A stretch of 64,000 bases of DNA, from the NCBI GenBank assembly GCA_003221695.1, contig QHSX01000056.1, positions 1 through 64,000 on the forward strand, in the 5' to 3' direction. A program made the position numbers and the translations under genes. This document shows positions 28,048-37,139 of this stretch, in pieces (within the stretch, counting starts at the first letter, position 1; each line of letters opens with the position of its first letter). Source of the DNA: Candidatus Rokuibacteriota bacterium (lineage in GTDB: Bacteria; Methylomirabilota; Methylomirabilia; Rokubacteriales; CSP1-6). Below the pieces are notes generated by a model. The model ran no database searches, had not been told where the DNA came from, and saw only the letters and a program-made list of their open reading frames with translations.

Positions 28048-29576
28048 GCGGTCGCTCCGCGCTTGTCGCGTGTGCCACGAGCCTCCAGCTCCTGGTGGCT
28101 GCGTGGAGCGCACAGGCCTACCACCTTCTGACCCACGCATCGGTTTCTCAGCAGGCGTTCGACCTCTCGGCGCGCTTGCGGGACTACGCCGAGGACGTGG
28201 CGATCAACACGGACGACATCTTCGACCCCGACGGCGACGCGGCGGCGTCCACGGAATTTGCCGGCTTTGCCCACCGCGGGACTCTCCGCGACTGGTTTGC
28301 CACCGGCGCCATCCGCGAGGACGACTATCTGCCGCATCCCGTGTTCGAGAGCCTCTTCGGTTGTGAGCCGCCGCTGAATCCTCAGTCGCCCGACGAGCAG
28401 CTCGACCGCCCCAAGCATCACTTCTTCGACGTCCAGCGCGAGGGTGCGGGGTTCACGCTCGTCGGCGGCCTCCCCGCGCTCGACTGGGCGCAGGGGCTCC
28501 AGGGACGGGGGCCGACCCCCCAGCAGAATCACTTCTCGCTTCCCGATGCTCGCGTCTATCAGCTCCGCTCGCTGACGGGGAGTCGTCGTGTCGAGCGGGA
28601 CCGAAACCTCGCGAGGCTGTTCCGCACACTTGGGCACATCGCCCACGTCCTCCAGGACATGGCCCAGCCGCAGCACACACGTCACGACCCTCACCTCGGG
28701 TGCACGAGCGCCGTTCTTGAGTTTGTCGCCGGGGGAAAGAGCTGGTACGAGACATACACAGAGACGCGCGCGCGGAATCAGCGCTACCGTTCCCGAAATG
28801 ACGCGAGCCGGCCCTTGGTGCTCTCGGGCTATGGTCCCGTCGGGTTTCACGCGTATCGAGACTACTGGGCCAATGCGAGCGGGTCGGGTCTGGCGGACTT
28901 CTCGAGCCGTAACTTCTTCTCGGCCGGGACCAATCTGGGGAGCTTCTCCGTTGCCGGCGCCTGTGGCGGACTCCCACAGCCGGTCTGCGACTCCCACGCT
29001 TACCGAACCGAAGACGTGCCCTTCACGATTCCGACGCTGATCGGAGATGCGTTGACCGGTCGCGTACGATTCTTTCTGCGCGACGTCGCCGACCCTGTGA
29101 CCGGCCAGGTGGTCCAGAACGTCAGGGTGTCGAGCCGCTCGCTTTGGGACCAGCACCTCGAAACGAGTCGGCAGCCGCCGAAGTTCTCCCTGACCACGTA
29201 CAACTACGACGTGATGGCCGACGTCCTGCTGCCGCGCGCCGTGGGCTACTCCGCCGGCGTTCTCGACCGTTTCTTCCGCGGCCGACTCGACGTGGATCTC
29301 GTCCACGACGGTGCCGACCCGTCGGTCGCTCGCCTCACAGGCACGAACGCTTCCCCCGAGGCGCTCGTCGACGGCACGCTGACCCTCTACGCCGAGGACA
29401 CGATGACGGGCACACGCTCCGCCGTGACCGCGCTCGATTCGACGGCGATCACGGGCGTCGCGCCCGGAGGCGCCGTGGTATCGGCGCGGTTTCAGATTCC
29501 CGACGGCGCCGAGCGCTTCGTGGCAGTCTACGAAGGGACCCTTGGGACCGAGGTCTCGCCAAGCGGGTCCCGCTGA
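28044..29576 (+). CDS. Exported zinc-dependent phospholipase C/S1-P1 nuclease-like protein
   Basis: A 510-residue exported protein. The mature N-terminus begins YHLLTHASVSQQAF and a central helix has LGHIAHVLQDMAQPQHTRHD, the spaced His/Asp pattern of the trinuclear-zinc alpha-helical fold (phospholipase C, S1/P1 nuclease). The Trp1 ligand of the classical family is replaced by Tyr-His just after the predicted cleavage site (SAQAYHLL), which fits a processed N-terminus. The C-terminal 110 residues are a beta-domain. Start ATG overlaps the previous stop. Probably a secreted phosphodiesterase; substrate unknown. Confidence 0.65.
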   Translation: MSGRSALVACATSLQLLVAAWSAQAYHLLTHASVSQQAFDLSARLRDYAEDVAINTDDIFDPDGDAAASTEFAGFAHRGTLRDWFATGAIREDDYLPHPVFESLFGCEPPLNPQSPDEQLDRPKHHFFDVQREGAGFTLVGGLPALDWAQGLQGRGPTPQQNHFSLPDARVYQLRSLTGSRRVERDRNLARLFRTLGHIAHVLQDMAQPQHTRHDPHLGCTSAVLEFVAGGKSWYETYTETRARNQRYRSRNDASRPLVLSGYGPVGFHAYRDYWANASGSGLADFSSRNFFSAGTNLGSFSVAGACGGLPQPVCDSHAYRTEDVPFTIPTLIGDALTGRVRFFLRDVADPVTGQVVQNVRVSSRSLWDQHLETSRQPPKFSLTTYNYDVMADVLLPRAVGYSAGVLDRFFRGRLDVDLVHDGADPSVARLTGTNASPEALVDGTLTLYAEDTMTGTRSAVTALDSTAITGVAPGGAVVSARFQIPDGAERFVAVYEGTLGTEVSPSGSR

Positions 29577-29678
29577 CGCGAGGAGCTGATCGCGACCGAC
29601 TTCGGCTTCACCCGACGCGAGCTGCGCGCGCTCCGCGCCCTCCGCACGCCCCGCGGCGTCCAGCGGGCGCTGGACGCG

Positions 29679-30203
29679 ATGCCCTACCATCTCGCGGACA
29701 CGGCGTGGTCGCCGCGGCGGGTCCTGGGCAAGCGCACCGCACACTGCCTGGAGGGCGCGATCTTCGCGGCGGCCGCGCTGCGCGTCCTCGGGTTCCCGCC
29801 GCTCCTGCTCGACCTCGAGGCCGTGCAGGACACCGACCACGTGCTCGCGGTGTTCCGGCTCCGGGGGCACTGGGGGGCGATCGCGAAGTCGAACTTCTCG
29901 GGCCTCCGCTACCGCGAGCCCATCTACCAGAGCCTCCGCGAGCTGGTCATGAGTTACTTCGAGGGCTACGTGAACCTGCGCGGCGACCGGACGCTCCGGG
30001 CCTTCTCCCGGCCCGTGAATCTCGCGCGCTTCGACCGGACGCACGCCGGCTGGATGACCTCGGCCGATGACCTGTGGTTCATCCCGATGCACCTGGTCGG
30101 GATCCCGCACACGCGGCTCGTGACGCGGGCGATGGCGCGGCGCCTGTCGCGCGTCGACCGGCGCTCGCTCGCGGCCGGGCTCGTCGGCTACCGCGAGCAC
30201 TGA
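29679..30203 (+). CDS. Transglutaminase-like protein, start uncertain
   Basis: At least 174 residues. A candidate catalytic Cys in RTAHCLEGAIFAAAAL and His in DTDHVLAVFRLRGHWGAIAK match the transglutaminase-like fold; the third residue is not clear. ATG 29679 is the first standard start, but the same frame is open and clearly protein-like back to 29577, directly after the in-frame TGA of the preceding gene (ELIATDFGFTRRELRALRALRTPRGVQRALDAMPYH). Either a CTG (29586) is used or the TGA is a mutation that split a longer gene. Confidence 0.65.
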   Translation: MPYHLADTAWSPRRVLGKRTAHCLEGAIFAAAALRVLGFPPLLLDLEAVQDTDHVLAVFRLRGHWGAIAKSNFSGLRYREPIYQSLRELVMSYFEGYVNLRGDRTLRAFSRPVNLARFDRTHAGWMTSADDLWFIPMHLVGIPHTRLVTRAMARRLSRVDRRSLAAGLVGYREH

Positions 30204-30270
30204 GCCCGGACGTCAGATCCCCGTTGCGCCCCCGGGCGTCTTTGGATACTTTGGGCGAACGAGGTCCCCT

Positions 30271-31836
30271 GTGCCACCGCGGTGCCTTCCCGTCTTCTTC
30301 CTTGCGTCGCTGGTGCTGGCGCTCGGTTCGCGCGCGGCTGCCCAGACGACCGAGGCCGACGTCCACGTCGCCCAGGCCATCATCGCCATCGACGAGCGAC
30401 GGTACGACGCGGCGCTCGCCGACCTGAAGCGCGCCCTCGAGATCGCGCCCGACCACGTCGAGGCGCTCTACTACACGGGGGTCGTGTACGCGGCGCAGCG
30501 CCGGCCTGACCTCGCCGTGCCGTTCCTCGAGAAGGCGCGGGCGAAGGCGCCCACGGACCCGGCGATCGGCTTCCAGCTCGGCCTCGCGTACTTCGCCCGG
30601 CAACAGTACGACCGGGCGGGGCCCGTCCTCGAGGCGGTCTTCAAGACGAACCCCGAGCTCGACGGCCTCGGCTACTACGTCGGCTTCCTGCGCTACCGCG
30701 CCAAGGACTACCGGGGCGCGCTGGCCGCGTTCCGCACCGGGCGCGCGAGCGATCCGGAGATCCTGCAGCTCACGCGCTTCTACTCGAGCCTGGCCCTGGC
30801 CATCCTGGGCCTGCCCACGCAGGCGGCGGCCGAGGTCGAGCAGGCCCTGCGCCTGGCGCCGGGCTCCGCGGTGACTGGCCCCGCCGAGCGCCTGCGCGAC
30901 ACGATCGTGGCGGCGCGCGCGAGGGAGCGGCGGCTGGCGCTCGATGTGCGCGTCGGCCTCACCTACGACGACAACGTGCGCGTCGTGCCGAGCCCGAACG
31001 GTCGCGAGCCGCTCGTGCGGGACCTCCGGAGCCCGCACCACACGTCCGTGGGCGAGCTGTTCGGCGTCCGCGCGGACTACGCGTGGTGGCGGACGGAGGA
31101 CTGGGAATCATCCATCGGCTACGCGTTCTTCACGACGTACAACAACGACCTGCCGAAGTTCAACGTCCTCGATCACCTCCTCAACGGGAGCCTGGTGCGC
31201 AAGCTCGCGCTGGGGTCGTATCCGGCCCAGGTCGCGCTCCAGTACTCGTACGAGTGGCTCGGGCTCGAGGGCGACGAGTTCCTCACGCGGAACACGGTGG
31301 TGCTCTCCGGCGCGGTCGTCGAGGGCGAGCACCATCTCACGCAGGTCTTCGCGCGCTACCAGGACAAGGACTTCGCCGAGGGCGCCGCGCGGCCGCCGCG
31401 GCAGGAGATCCGCGACGCCAACAGCTACATGGCCGGGTTCCTCCACGTGGTGCGCTTCGCGGAGGACCGCCACTTCGTGAAGGCCGGGTACCAGATCGAC
31501 TGGGACCTGACGGACGGGCGAAACTACGAGTACGTCGGCCACCGGCTGAGCGCCGGCGCCCAGTACACGCTACCGGTCGGCGGGGTGCGCTTGAAGTACG
31601 ACTTCGACGTCCACCTGCGCGGCTACCGGCACGCGAGCTCGATCCTGCCGTCGTACGCGCCCGGCACGCGGCGCCGCGTCGACGAGGAATACACGCACGT
31701 CGGGCGCGTCGAGTTACCGCTGCCCGGAAACTTCACGCTCGCCGCCGAGGTCCTCACGACGAACGCGCGGTCGAACATCGAGGTGTTCGACTTCGACCGC
31801 CACGTCTTCTCGCTCGTCCTCTCCTGGGCCTACTGA
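30271..31836 (+). CDS. TPR-containing outer-membrane beta-barrel protein
   Basis: A 521-residue exported protein. Residues 28-210 hold about five TPR repeats (LADLKRALEIAPDHVEALYYTGVVYAAQRRPDL and similar). Residues 220-521 consist of alternating amphipathic strands (YDDNVRVVP, VALQYSYEWLG, VKAGYQIDWDL) and the chain ends with an aromatic residue (LVLSWAY), the usual signal of outer-membrane barrels. GTG start 30271. It is convergent with the FecR gene that precedes the CHASE2 cyclase; in this arrangement it could be a sensor or exporter of the same envelope system. Confidence 0.75.
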   Translation: MPPRCLPVFFLASLVLALGSRAAAQTTEADVHVAQAIIAIDERRYDAALADLKRALEIAPDHVEALYYTGVVYAAQRRPDLAVPFLEKARAKAPTDPAIGFQLGLAYFARQQYDRAGPVLEAVFKTNPELDGLGYYVGFLRYRAKDYRGALAAFRTGRASDPEILQLTRFYSSLALAILGLPTQAAAEVEQALRLAPGSAVTGPAERLRDTIVAARARERRLALDVRVGLTYDDNVRVVPSPNGREPLVRDLRSPHHTSVGELFGVRADYAWWRTEDWESSIGYAFFTTYNNDLPKFNVLDHLLNGSLVRKLALGSYPAQVALQYSYEWLGLEGDEFLTRNTVVLSGAVVEGEHHLTQVFARYQDKDFAEGAARPPRQEIRDANSYMAGFLHVVRFAEDRHFVKAGYQIDWDLTDGRNYEYVGHRLSAGAQYTLPVGGVRLKYDFDVHLRGYRHASSILPSYAPGTRRRVDEEYTHVGRVELPLPGNFTLAAEVLTTNARSNIEVFDFDRHVFSLVLSWAY

Positions 31837-31855
31837 GCGGCCTGACCGTCTCCGC

Positions 31856-32713
31856 TCAGTCGATACACACAGGCAAGGTACAACCGCCGGTGACTCTGGG
31901 CTCGATCGTCTTGAACGGCAGCAGGGGGACGACCACACGCGTCGGGGCGCCGTCACAGGTCGTCGATCCAGTCGGGAATCCGACGCAGCGATGCGCGTCG
32001 GCCTCCACGGCGGAGAGCGCATCGATAAACGACGCGCGCGCGGACCCGACCGCCTCATCCTTCGCGGGTTCCTGACCCGCGTTCACCTGTTGCGCTTTCG
32101 TCTGGAGCCCCGCCAGCGCGCGTGCCCGAAGGTCCGCCGTCATCGGGCCCTGCGTCGGCGGCTCGGAGGCCGTCGCACTCAGGAACGCGCCCGGCAAGAG
32201 CCTGAAGGTCTGGTTCGCTGCGGTCACGAAGACCTCGCCGGTAAAGCCGTAGAAGGTGCTCGTGACGCTCGGCGCGCGCGTGACCTCCACGACGAACACG
32301 GTGCCCCGGACGGCGGCGACCGCGTTGGGGGTCTTGACCTCGATGGTGTCGCCCGGCTTCATCTTCTCCCGCGCGACTGCGACCGCGATCTTGCCGGAAT
32401 CCAGGTCGATCGTGGAGCGGCCGGGGATCTCCGTGATGGTCAATGCGGAGCGCTCGCGGACGGTCACGACGGCCTTGCCGCCGAGCAGGAGCCGGACGAT
32501 CGAGCGATCGGCGGTCACGATCCGGTCGTTGAGGAAGACGTCGTCCTTGAACTTCAGGGCGACGGGCTGGGGGAGGGCGACCCGTGCCGCGGTGACGCGG
32601 CCTTCGAGCGTGGTGACCACGCCCGCCCGGCTCTCCTGAGCCTGCCCGAGCGTCGGACAGCACAGGGCGAGCGGAACCAGGAGGCCGAGGGCTCGACGTC
32701 GAATTCTCAGCAT
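31856..32713 (-). CDS. FecR-domain exported protein
   Basis: A 285-residue periplasmic protein with signal peptide (LGLLVPLALCCPTLGQAQ). The FecR core is clear: GGKAVVTVRERSALTITEIPGRSTIDLDSGKIAVAVAREKMKPG and TPNAVAAVRGTVFVVEV. The C-terminal part contains a short disulfide-rich tail ending in CTLPVCID. FecR domains often bind or sense envelope signals. Divergent from the CHASE2 cyclase with 144 bases between, a pairing seen in related bacteria. GAGG precedes the ATG. Confidence 0.85.
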   Translation of the reverse strand: MLRIRRRALGLLVPLALCCPTLGQAQESRAGVVTTLEGRVTAARVALPQPVALKFKDDVFLNDRIVTADRSIVRLLLGGKAVVTVRERSALTITEIPGRSTIDLDSGKIAVAVAREKMKPGDTIEVKTPNAVAAVRGTVFVVEVTRAPSVTSTFYGFTGEVFVTAANQTFRLLPGAFLSATASEPPTQGPMTADLRARALAGLQTKAQQVNAGQEPAKDEAVGSARASFIDALSAVEADAHRCVGFPTGSTTCDGAPTRVVVPLLPFKTIEPRVTGGCTLPVCID

Positions 32714-32797
32714 GGTCGCCTCACTCTGAGTGTGCCCGGTCGTGTCCGGGACCGTCCCTTCACCGCAGGCGCCGAGTATTGCCCGGCCTCCAGGGCT

Positions 32798-32850
32798 TGT
32801 CAACGGCGCGATTGTGACGGGCTGTCAACGACCGGGTTGTGGGGTAGAGT
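32798..32850 (+). promoter_or_regulatory. TGTCAACG direct repeats and weak promoter of the cyclase gene
   Basis: TGTCAACG occurs at 32798-32805 and 32823-32830. TGTCAA with TAGAGT at 32845-32850 (16-base spacing) would predict a start at about 32857, making the mRNA nearly leaderless. Weak evidence. Confidence 0.3.
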
Positions 32851-32857
32851 GGCGGCA

Positions 32858-34960
32858 ATGGCACGATTCTGGGAGTCGGGGGTGAAGCTGGCCCGGCAGC
32901 TCGCCGGCGGCATCGGCGCCGCGGCGGTCACGGTCGCGCTCGTCCACGGGGGTCTGCTCGAGCCCCTCGAGACCTGGTCGCTCGACCGGCTCTTCGAGCT
33001 CCGGGGCGCGCGGGCGCCGAGCGCGCCGATCGTCATCGTGACGATCGACGAGTCCTCGAACGCCGAGCTGAACACGCAGTGGCCGTTTCCCCGCGCGATG
33101 CACGGCGCGCTGCTCGACCGGATCAGCGCGGGCGGGCCGCTCGCGATCGGCATCGACCTCATCTTCGACACGCCGTCGTCGCGCGGACCCAAGGACGACC
33201 AGGCCCTCGGCGCGGCCGTCGCGCGGGCGGGCAACGTGGTGCTGGCCGACGCGCCCAGGATGGACGAGCAGGCCTTCTACCGCCGCGTGGACATCAACCC
33301 GCCGCTGCCGGTCATCCGGCGGGGCGCGGCCGGCGATGCGCCGGTCAACGTCTTCTACGACGCCGACGGCCTGGTCCGGCGCGTGCCGATGAGGGTCCGC
33401 GTCGGTGACACGACCCTCCCGGGCTTCGCTGCCGCGCTCCATCGGGTCGCCGCGAAGGCGGGCCTGGCCGTCAAGCCGCTGCCCGACGCGCCAGAGATCC
33501 TCGTCAACTTCCGCGGCGGCCCGCGGACGTTTCCGTGGATGCCGTACTACCAGGTGCTGCGCGGCGAGGTCGGGCCCGCGGCCTTCCGCGGCAAGATCGT
33601 CCTCGTGGGCCCGACGAGCGCGATCCTGAAAGACCTGTTCGCCACCCCCTTCGCGCGCGGCAGCGAGCGGCCCGGGGTCGACGAGATGCCCGGAGTCGAG
33701 ATCCTCGCCAACGCCCTCGACACGCTGATCGCCGGCGACGCGATCCGCGAGGTCCCCCGGTGGGTCACCACGAGCGTCGCGCTCGTCGCCGCCGTGCTGG
33801 GCGCGGCGCTCGTGCTGCGCCTCCGGGCGCTGCGCGCGCTCGGCGCCGCGGTCCTCGTGTGGGGCGCCCTCGCGCTCGGCGCCTTCGCCGGCTTCGCGCT
33901 CGGCGACCTCTGGCTGCGCGGCATGGCCGCCACGCTCGCCCTCGTGCTGGGCTACGGCTCGACCGTGCTCGAGCACTTCGTGCGCGAGCAGCGCGAGAAG
34001 CGGCGGCTCTCGCGCTTCTTCTCGCCGGACGTCCTGCGGGCGGTCGTCCGCGGGCGTGACGAGCGGAGCCTGGGCTCGAGTCGGCGTCTGGTCACCGTCC
34101 TCTTCTCCGACCTGCGCGGCTTCACCTCCATCTCCGAGAGGCTCGAACCCGAGCAGGTGGCGGCCATGCTGCGCGAGTACCTCACCGAGATGACGGAGAT
34201 CGTCTTCGCGCACGACGGCGCCGTCGACAAGTACATCGGCGACTGCGTGATGGCCCTCTACAACGTCCCGGTCGAGGACCCCGAGCACGCGATCAAGGCC
34301 GTGCGGACCGGGCTCGCGTTCCAGGAACGGACGCTCGCGGCGGCGGCGCGCTGGGAGGCGAAGTACGGCGTCACGATCCGGAACGGCGTCGGGATCAACA
34401 CGGGCGAGGCGGTCGTCGGCACGCTCGGCTCGCAGCAGCGCCTCGAGTACACGGCGATCGGCGACACCGTCAACCTCGCCGCGCGCCTCGAGTCCATCAC
34501 GAAGGACCACGGCGTCTCGATCATCATCAGCGAGTCCACGTACGAGTACGTGAAGGGCGTGTTCGCGACGCGGGAGCTTGGCGCGGTGACGGTGCGGGGC
34601 AAGTCGGTGCCGGTGAAGATCTACGCCGTCCTGGCGACGGACGTTCGCAAATACCCGCGCGCCGTGCTCGACGCGGCGGCGGCGCTCACCGACGTGGCCA
34701 CCGGGCTCGTCTGCCGCGTGTGGACCGTCGACATCAGCGAGGGCGGGCTCGCGCTCGCGGAGGTGCCGGCGGACTGGAAGGTCGACAGCACGGTCCGGCT
34801 CCGTCTCGAGGGTGGCGCACTCGCCATGCCCATCGTCGCCGAGGGCACGATCGTCTGGCGGCGCGGCGCTAACGCCGGGCTGAGCTTCACCTCGATCGAG
34901 CCGGAGTCGGTGCCGGTCGTCGCCGAGTACGTCGCGGGCCACAAGAGGGCGGCGGAGTGA
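32858..34960 (+). CDS. CHASE2-domain class III adenylate cyclase with C-terminal PilZ domain
   Basis: A 700-residue membrane protein. CHASE2 sensor in the periplasm (residues about 35-310, with IVIVTIDESS and PFPRAMHGALLDRISAGGPLAIGIDLIFD), then three membrane segments (about 310-370), then a class III cyclase domain (about 405-585): metal Asp in VLFSDLRGFTS and GDCVMALYN, Lys in VDKYIGD, and catalytic Asn/Arg in GDTVNLAARLES. Lys and the Thr region fit adenylate rather than guanylate specificity. The C-terminus (about 610-690, GLVCRVWTVDISEGGLAL) is PilZ-like, so c-di-GMP input is possible. ATG 32858. It overlaps a cytochrome c gene (GTGA). Confidence 0.9.
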   Translation: MARFWESGVKLARQLAGGIGAAAVTVALVHGGLLEPLETWSLDRLFELRGARAPSAPIVIVTIDESSNAELNTQWPFPRAMHGALLDRISAGGPLAIGIDLIFDTPSSRGPKDDQALGAAVARAGNVVLADAPRMDEQAFYRRVDINPPLPVIRRGAAGDAPVNVFYDADGLVRRVPMRVRVGDTTLPGFAAALHRVAAKAGLAVKPLPDAPEILVNFRGGPRTFPWMPYYQVLRGEVGPAAFRGKIVLVGPTSAILKDLFATPFARGSERPGVDEMPGVEILANALDTLIAGDAIREVPRWVTTSVALVAAVLGAALVLRLRALRALGAAVLVWGALALGAFAGFALGDLWLRGMAATLALVLGYGSTVLEHFVREQREKRRLSRFFSPDVLRAVVRGRDERSLGSSRRLVTVLFSDLRGFTSISERLEPEQVAAMLREYLTEMTEIVFAHDGAVDKYIGDCVMALYNVPVEDPEHAIKAVRTGLAFQERTLAAAARWEAKYGVTIRNGVGINTGEAVVGTLGSQQRLEYTAIGDTVNLAARLESITKDHGVSIIISESTYEYVKGVFATRELGAVTVRGKSVPVKIYAVLATDVRKYPRAVLDAAAALTDVATGLVCRVWTVDISEGGLALAEVPADWKVDSTVRLRLEGGALAMPIVAEGTIVWRRGANAGLSFTSIEPESVPVVAEYVAGHKRAAE

Positions 34961-35460
34961 GCCGTCGCGTCGCGCTCGCCCTCGCCGTGCTCGTCGCCGC
35001 CGGCGGCGCCGCGCCGCCGGGCCACGCCCAGCACCGCATGCCGGAGCACGGCCAGCACCGGATGCCGGAGCCGGCGCAGGGCCAGCACCACACGCCCGAG
35101 GGCTGGACGTTCGGTCTGCCGAAGGGCGAGCCCGCGAAGGGGCGGCAGGCGTTCGCGAAGTTCGAGTGCTACAAGTGCCACGAGGTCAAGGGGGAGACGT
35201 TCCCCGCCGCACAAGACCGGGAGAACGTGGGGCCCGAGCTGTCGATGATGGGCCCCATGCACGACGCCGAGTACTTCGCCGAGTCGATCGTGAACCCGAC
35301 CAAGGTGATCGACCCGGGCAAGGGCTACGCGGCGAAGGACGGCTCGTCGAAGATGCCGTCCTTCAACGACTCGATGACCGTGCAGGAGCTGGTCGATCTC
35401 GTCGCCTACCTCAAGAGCCTCCGGCCGCCCGGCGGCGCCTCGGGTCATACGCAGCACTGA
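34957..35460 (+). CDS. Exported mono-haem cytochrome c with His/Met-rich N-terminal segment
   Basis: A 167-residue cytochrome c with signal peptide (VALALAVLVAAGGAAPPGHA), then a tandem His-Arg-Met-Pro-Glu segment and a His-rich C-terminal tail (SGHTQH). The haem site is CYKCH near residue 72 and the axial Met in SSKMPSFNDSMTVQELVDLVAYLKSL near residue 130. His/Met clusters like this often bind copper. The GTG start overlaps the stop of the CHASE2 cyclase by 4 bases, so the two genes are likely co-translated, an unexpected pairing. Confidence 0.8.
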   Translation: MSRRVALALAVLVAAGGAAPPGHAQHRMPEHGQHRMPEPAQGQHHTPEGWTFGLPKGEPAKGRQAFAKFECYKCHEVKGETFPAAQDRENVGPELSMMGPMHDAEYFAESIVNPTKVIDPGKGYAAKDGSSKMPSFNDSMTVQELVDLVAYLKSLRPPGGASGHTQH

Positions 35461-35501
35461 GTCCGCCGCGGGATACAATGAGGTAGCGCAAGGAGGACGA
35501 C

Positions 35502-37136
35502 ATGCCGAACGCGATCGTCTCCGTGCCACCCCCGCGCAACGAGCCCATCCTCGCGTATGCTCCCGGCAGCCCCGAGCGCAAGGCCTTGCGAGCCCAGCTC
35601 GCCAAGATGTCGAGCGACGTGGTCGAGATCACACCCCGCATCGGCGGTCGGGGCGTGGCGACCGGACGGACCGCCGAGGTCGTCATGCCGCACGACCACC
35701 GCCACGTCCTCGCCGTCTGGCACAAGGGGGGCGCCGCCGAGGTCGCGCACGCGATCGACGCCGCGCTGGTGGCGCACCGCGAGTGGTCGCGCATGGCCTG
35801 GCGGGACCGCGCGACCATCTTCCTCCGGGCCGCGGATCTCCTGGCGGGGCCGTACCGCATGCTCCTCAACGCGGCGACGATGCTCGGGCAGTCGAAGACC
35901 GCTCATCAGGCGGAGATCGACGCCGCGTGCGAGCTGATCGATTTCTGGCGCTTCAACGTCGCCTTCGCCGAGGAGATCTACCGCCAGCAGCCGCTCTCGT
36001 CGCCCGGGTGCTGGAACTTCGTCGAGCACCGGCCGCTCGAGGGATTCGTCTTCGCGGTCACGCCGTTCAACTTCACCTCGATCGGCGGCAACCTGCCGAC
36101 GGCGCCGGCGATCATGGGCAACACCGTGCTGTGGAAGCCCGCGTCCACGGCCGTGTACGCCGCCCACGTCATCATGGATATTTTGGAGGCGGCGGGGCTC
36201 CCGCCGGGCGTCATCAACATGGTGCCGGGCGCCGGCGGCGAGGTCGGCGACCCGGCGCTCGCCTCGCCCGACCTCGCGGGCATCCACTTCACCGGCTCGA
36301 CCGCGACCTTCCAGGCGATGTGGGAGACCGTCGGCAGGCGCATTCGAGCGTACCGGAGCTATCCGCGGATCGTCGGTGAGACCGGCGGCAAGGACTTCGT
36401 CCTCGCCCACCCCTCGGCCGACGTGGCCGCGCTCGCGACCGCGCTCACGCGCGGCGCCTTCGAGTACCAGGGCCAGAAGTGCTCCGCCGCTTCGCGGGCC
36501 TTCATCCCCGCCTCGCTCTGGCCCGAGGTGAAGAAGCGGCTCCTGGAGCAGATTTCAGAGATCCGGGTGGGCGATCCGACCGACTTCACCAACTTCATGG
36601 GCGCGGTGATCGACCGGAACGCGTTCCGGACGATCACGGGCTACATCGACGTCGCGCGCCAGTCGCCGGATGCCGAGGTCCTCGCCGGCGGCGGCGCGGA
36701 TGACGCCAAGGGATACTTCGTCGAGCCGACGGTCGTCCTGGCCAAGCGGCCCGACCTCAAGCTGATGCGCGAGGAGATCTTCGGCCCCGTGCTGACGGTC
36801 TACGTCTTCGAGGACTCCGATCTCGACGAGGCGCTGGCGCTCGCCGACCGGGGCTCCCCCTACGCGCTCACCGGCGCGATCTTCGCGCGCGACCGCGCCG
36901 CGATCGCGCGGATGACGGAGGCGCTCACGTACGCCGCGGGCAACTTCTATATCAACGACAAGCCGACGGGGGCCGTCGTCGGCCAGCAGCCCTTCGGCGG
37001 CGCGCGCGCGTCGGGGACGAACGACAAGGCGGGGAGTCTCGTGAACCTCCTGCGCTGGGTGAGCCCGCGGGCGCTCAAGGAGACGTTCGTCCCGCCGACC
37101 GATTTTCGCTACCCGTTCATGCAGCCGGGCGAATAG
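35502..37136 (+). CDS. pruA: L-glutamate gamma-semialdehyde (1-pyrroline-5-carboxylate) dehydrogenase
   Basis: An ALDH4-type dehydrogenase of 544 residues, the length of stand-alone P5C dehydrogenases. It oxidises glutamate semialdehyde to glutamate with NAD+, the second step of proline breakdown. Catalytic Cys in FEYQGQKCSAASR, general-base Glu in GETGGKDFVLAHP, cofactor segment FTGSTATFQAMWETVG, and the C-terminal GQQPFGGARASGTNDKAG of the P5CDH subfamily. AAGGAGG 5 bases before the ATG. No proline dehydrogenase is adjacent. Confidence 0.93.
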   Translation: MPNAIVSVPPPRNEPILAYAPGSPERKALRAQLAKMSSDVVEITPRIGGRGVATGRTAEVVMPHDHRHVLAVWHKGGAAEVAHAIDAALVAHREWSRMAWRDRATIFLRAADLLAGPYRMLLNAATMLGQSKTAHQAEIDAACELIDFWRFNVAFAEEIYRQQPLSSPGCWNFVEHRPLEGFVFAVTPFNFTSIGGNLPTAPAIMGNTVLWKPASTAVYAAHVIMDILEAAGLPPGVINMVPGAGGEVGDPALASPDLAGIHFTGSTATFQAMWETVGRRIRAYRSYPRIVGETGGKDFVLAHPSADVAALATALTRGAFEYQGQKCSAASRAFIPASLWPEVKKRLLEQISEIRVGDPTDFTNFMGAVIDRNAFRTITGYIDVARQSPDAEVLAGGGADDAKGYFVEPTVVLAKRPDLKLMREEIFGPVLTVYVFEDSDLDEALALADRGSPYALTGAIFARDRAAIARMTEALTYAAGNFYINDKPTGAVVGQQPFGGARASGTNDKAGSLVNLLRWVSPRALKETFVPPTDFRYPFMQPGE

Positions 37137-37139
37137 GTC

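Noticed and set aside
31991-32857. Upstream extension of the CHASE2 cyclase frame
   Set aside because: It covers the FecR gene antisense and has no protein character; the true N-terminus with its membrane segment begins at 32858.
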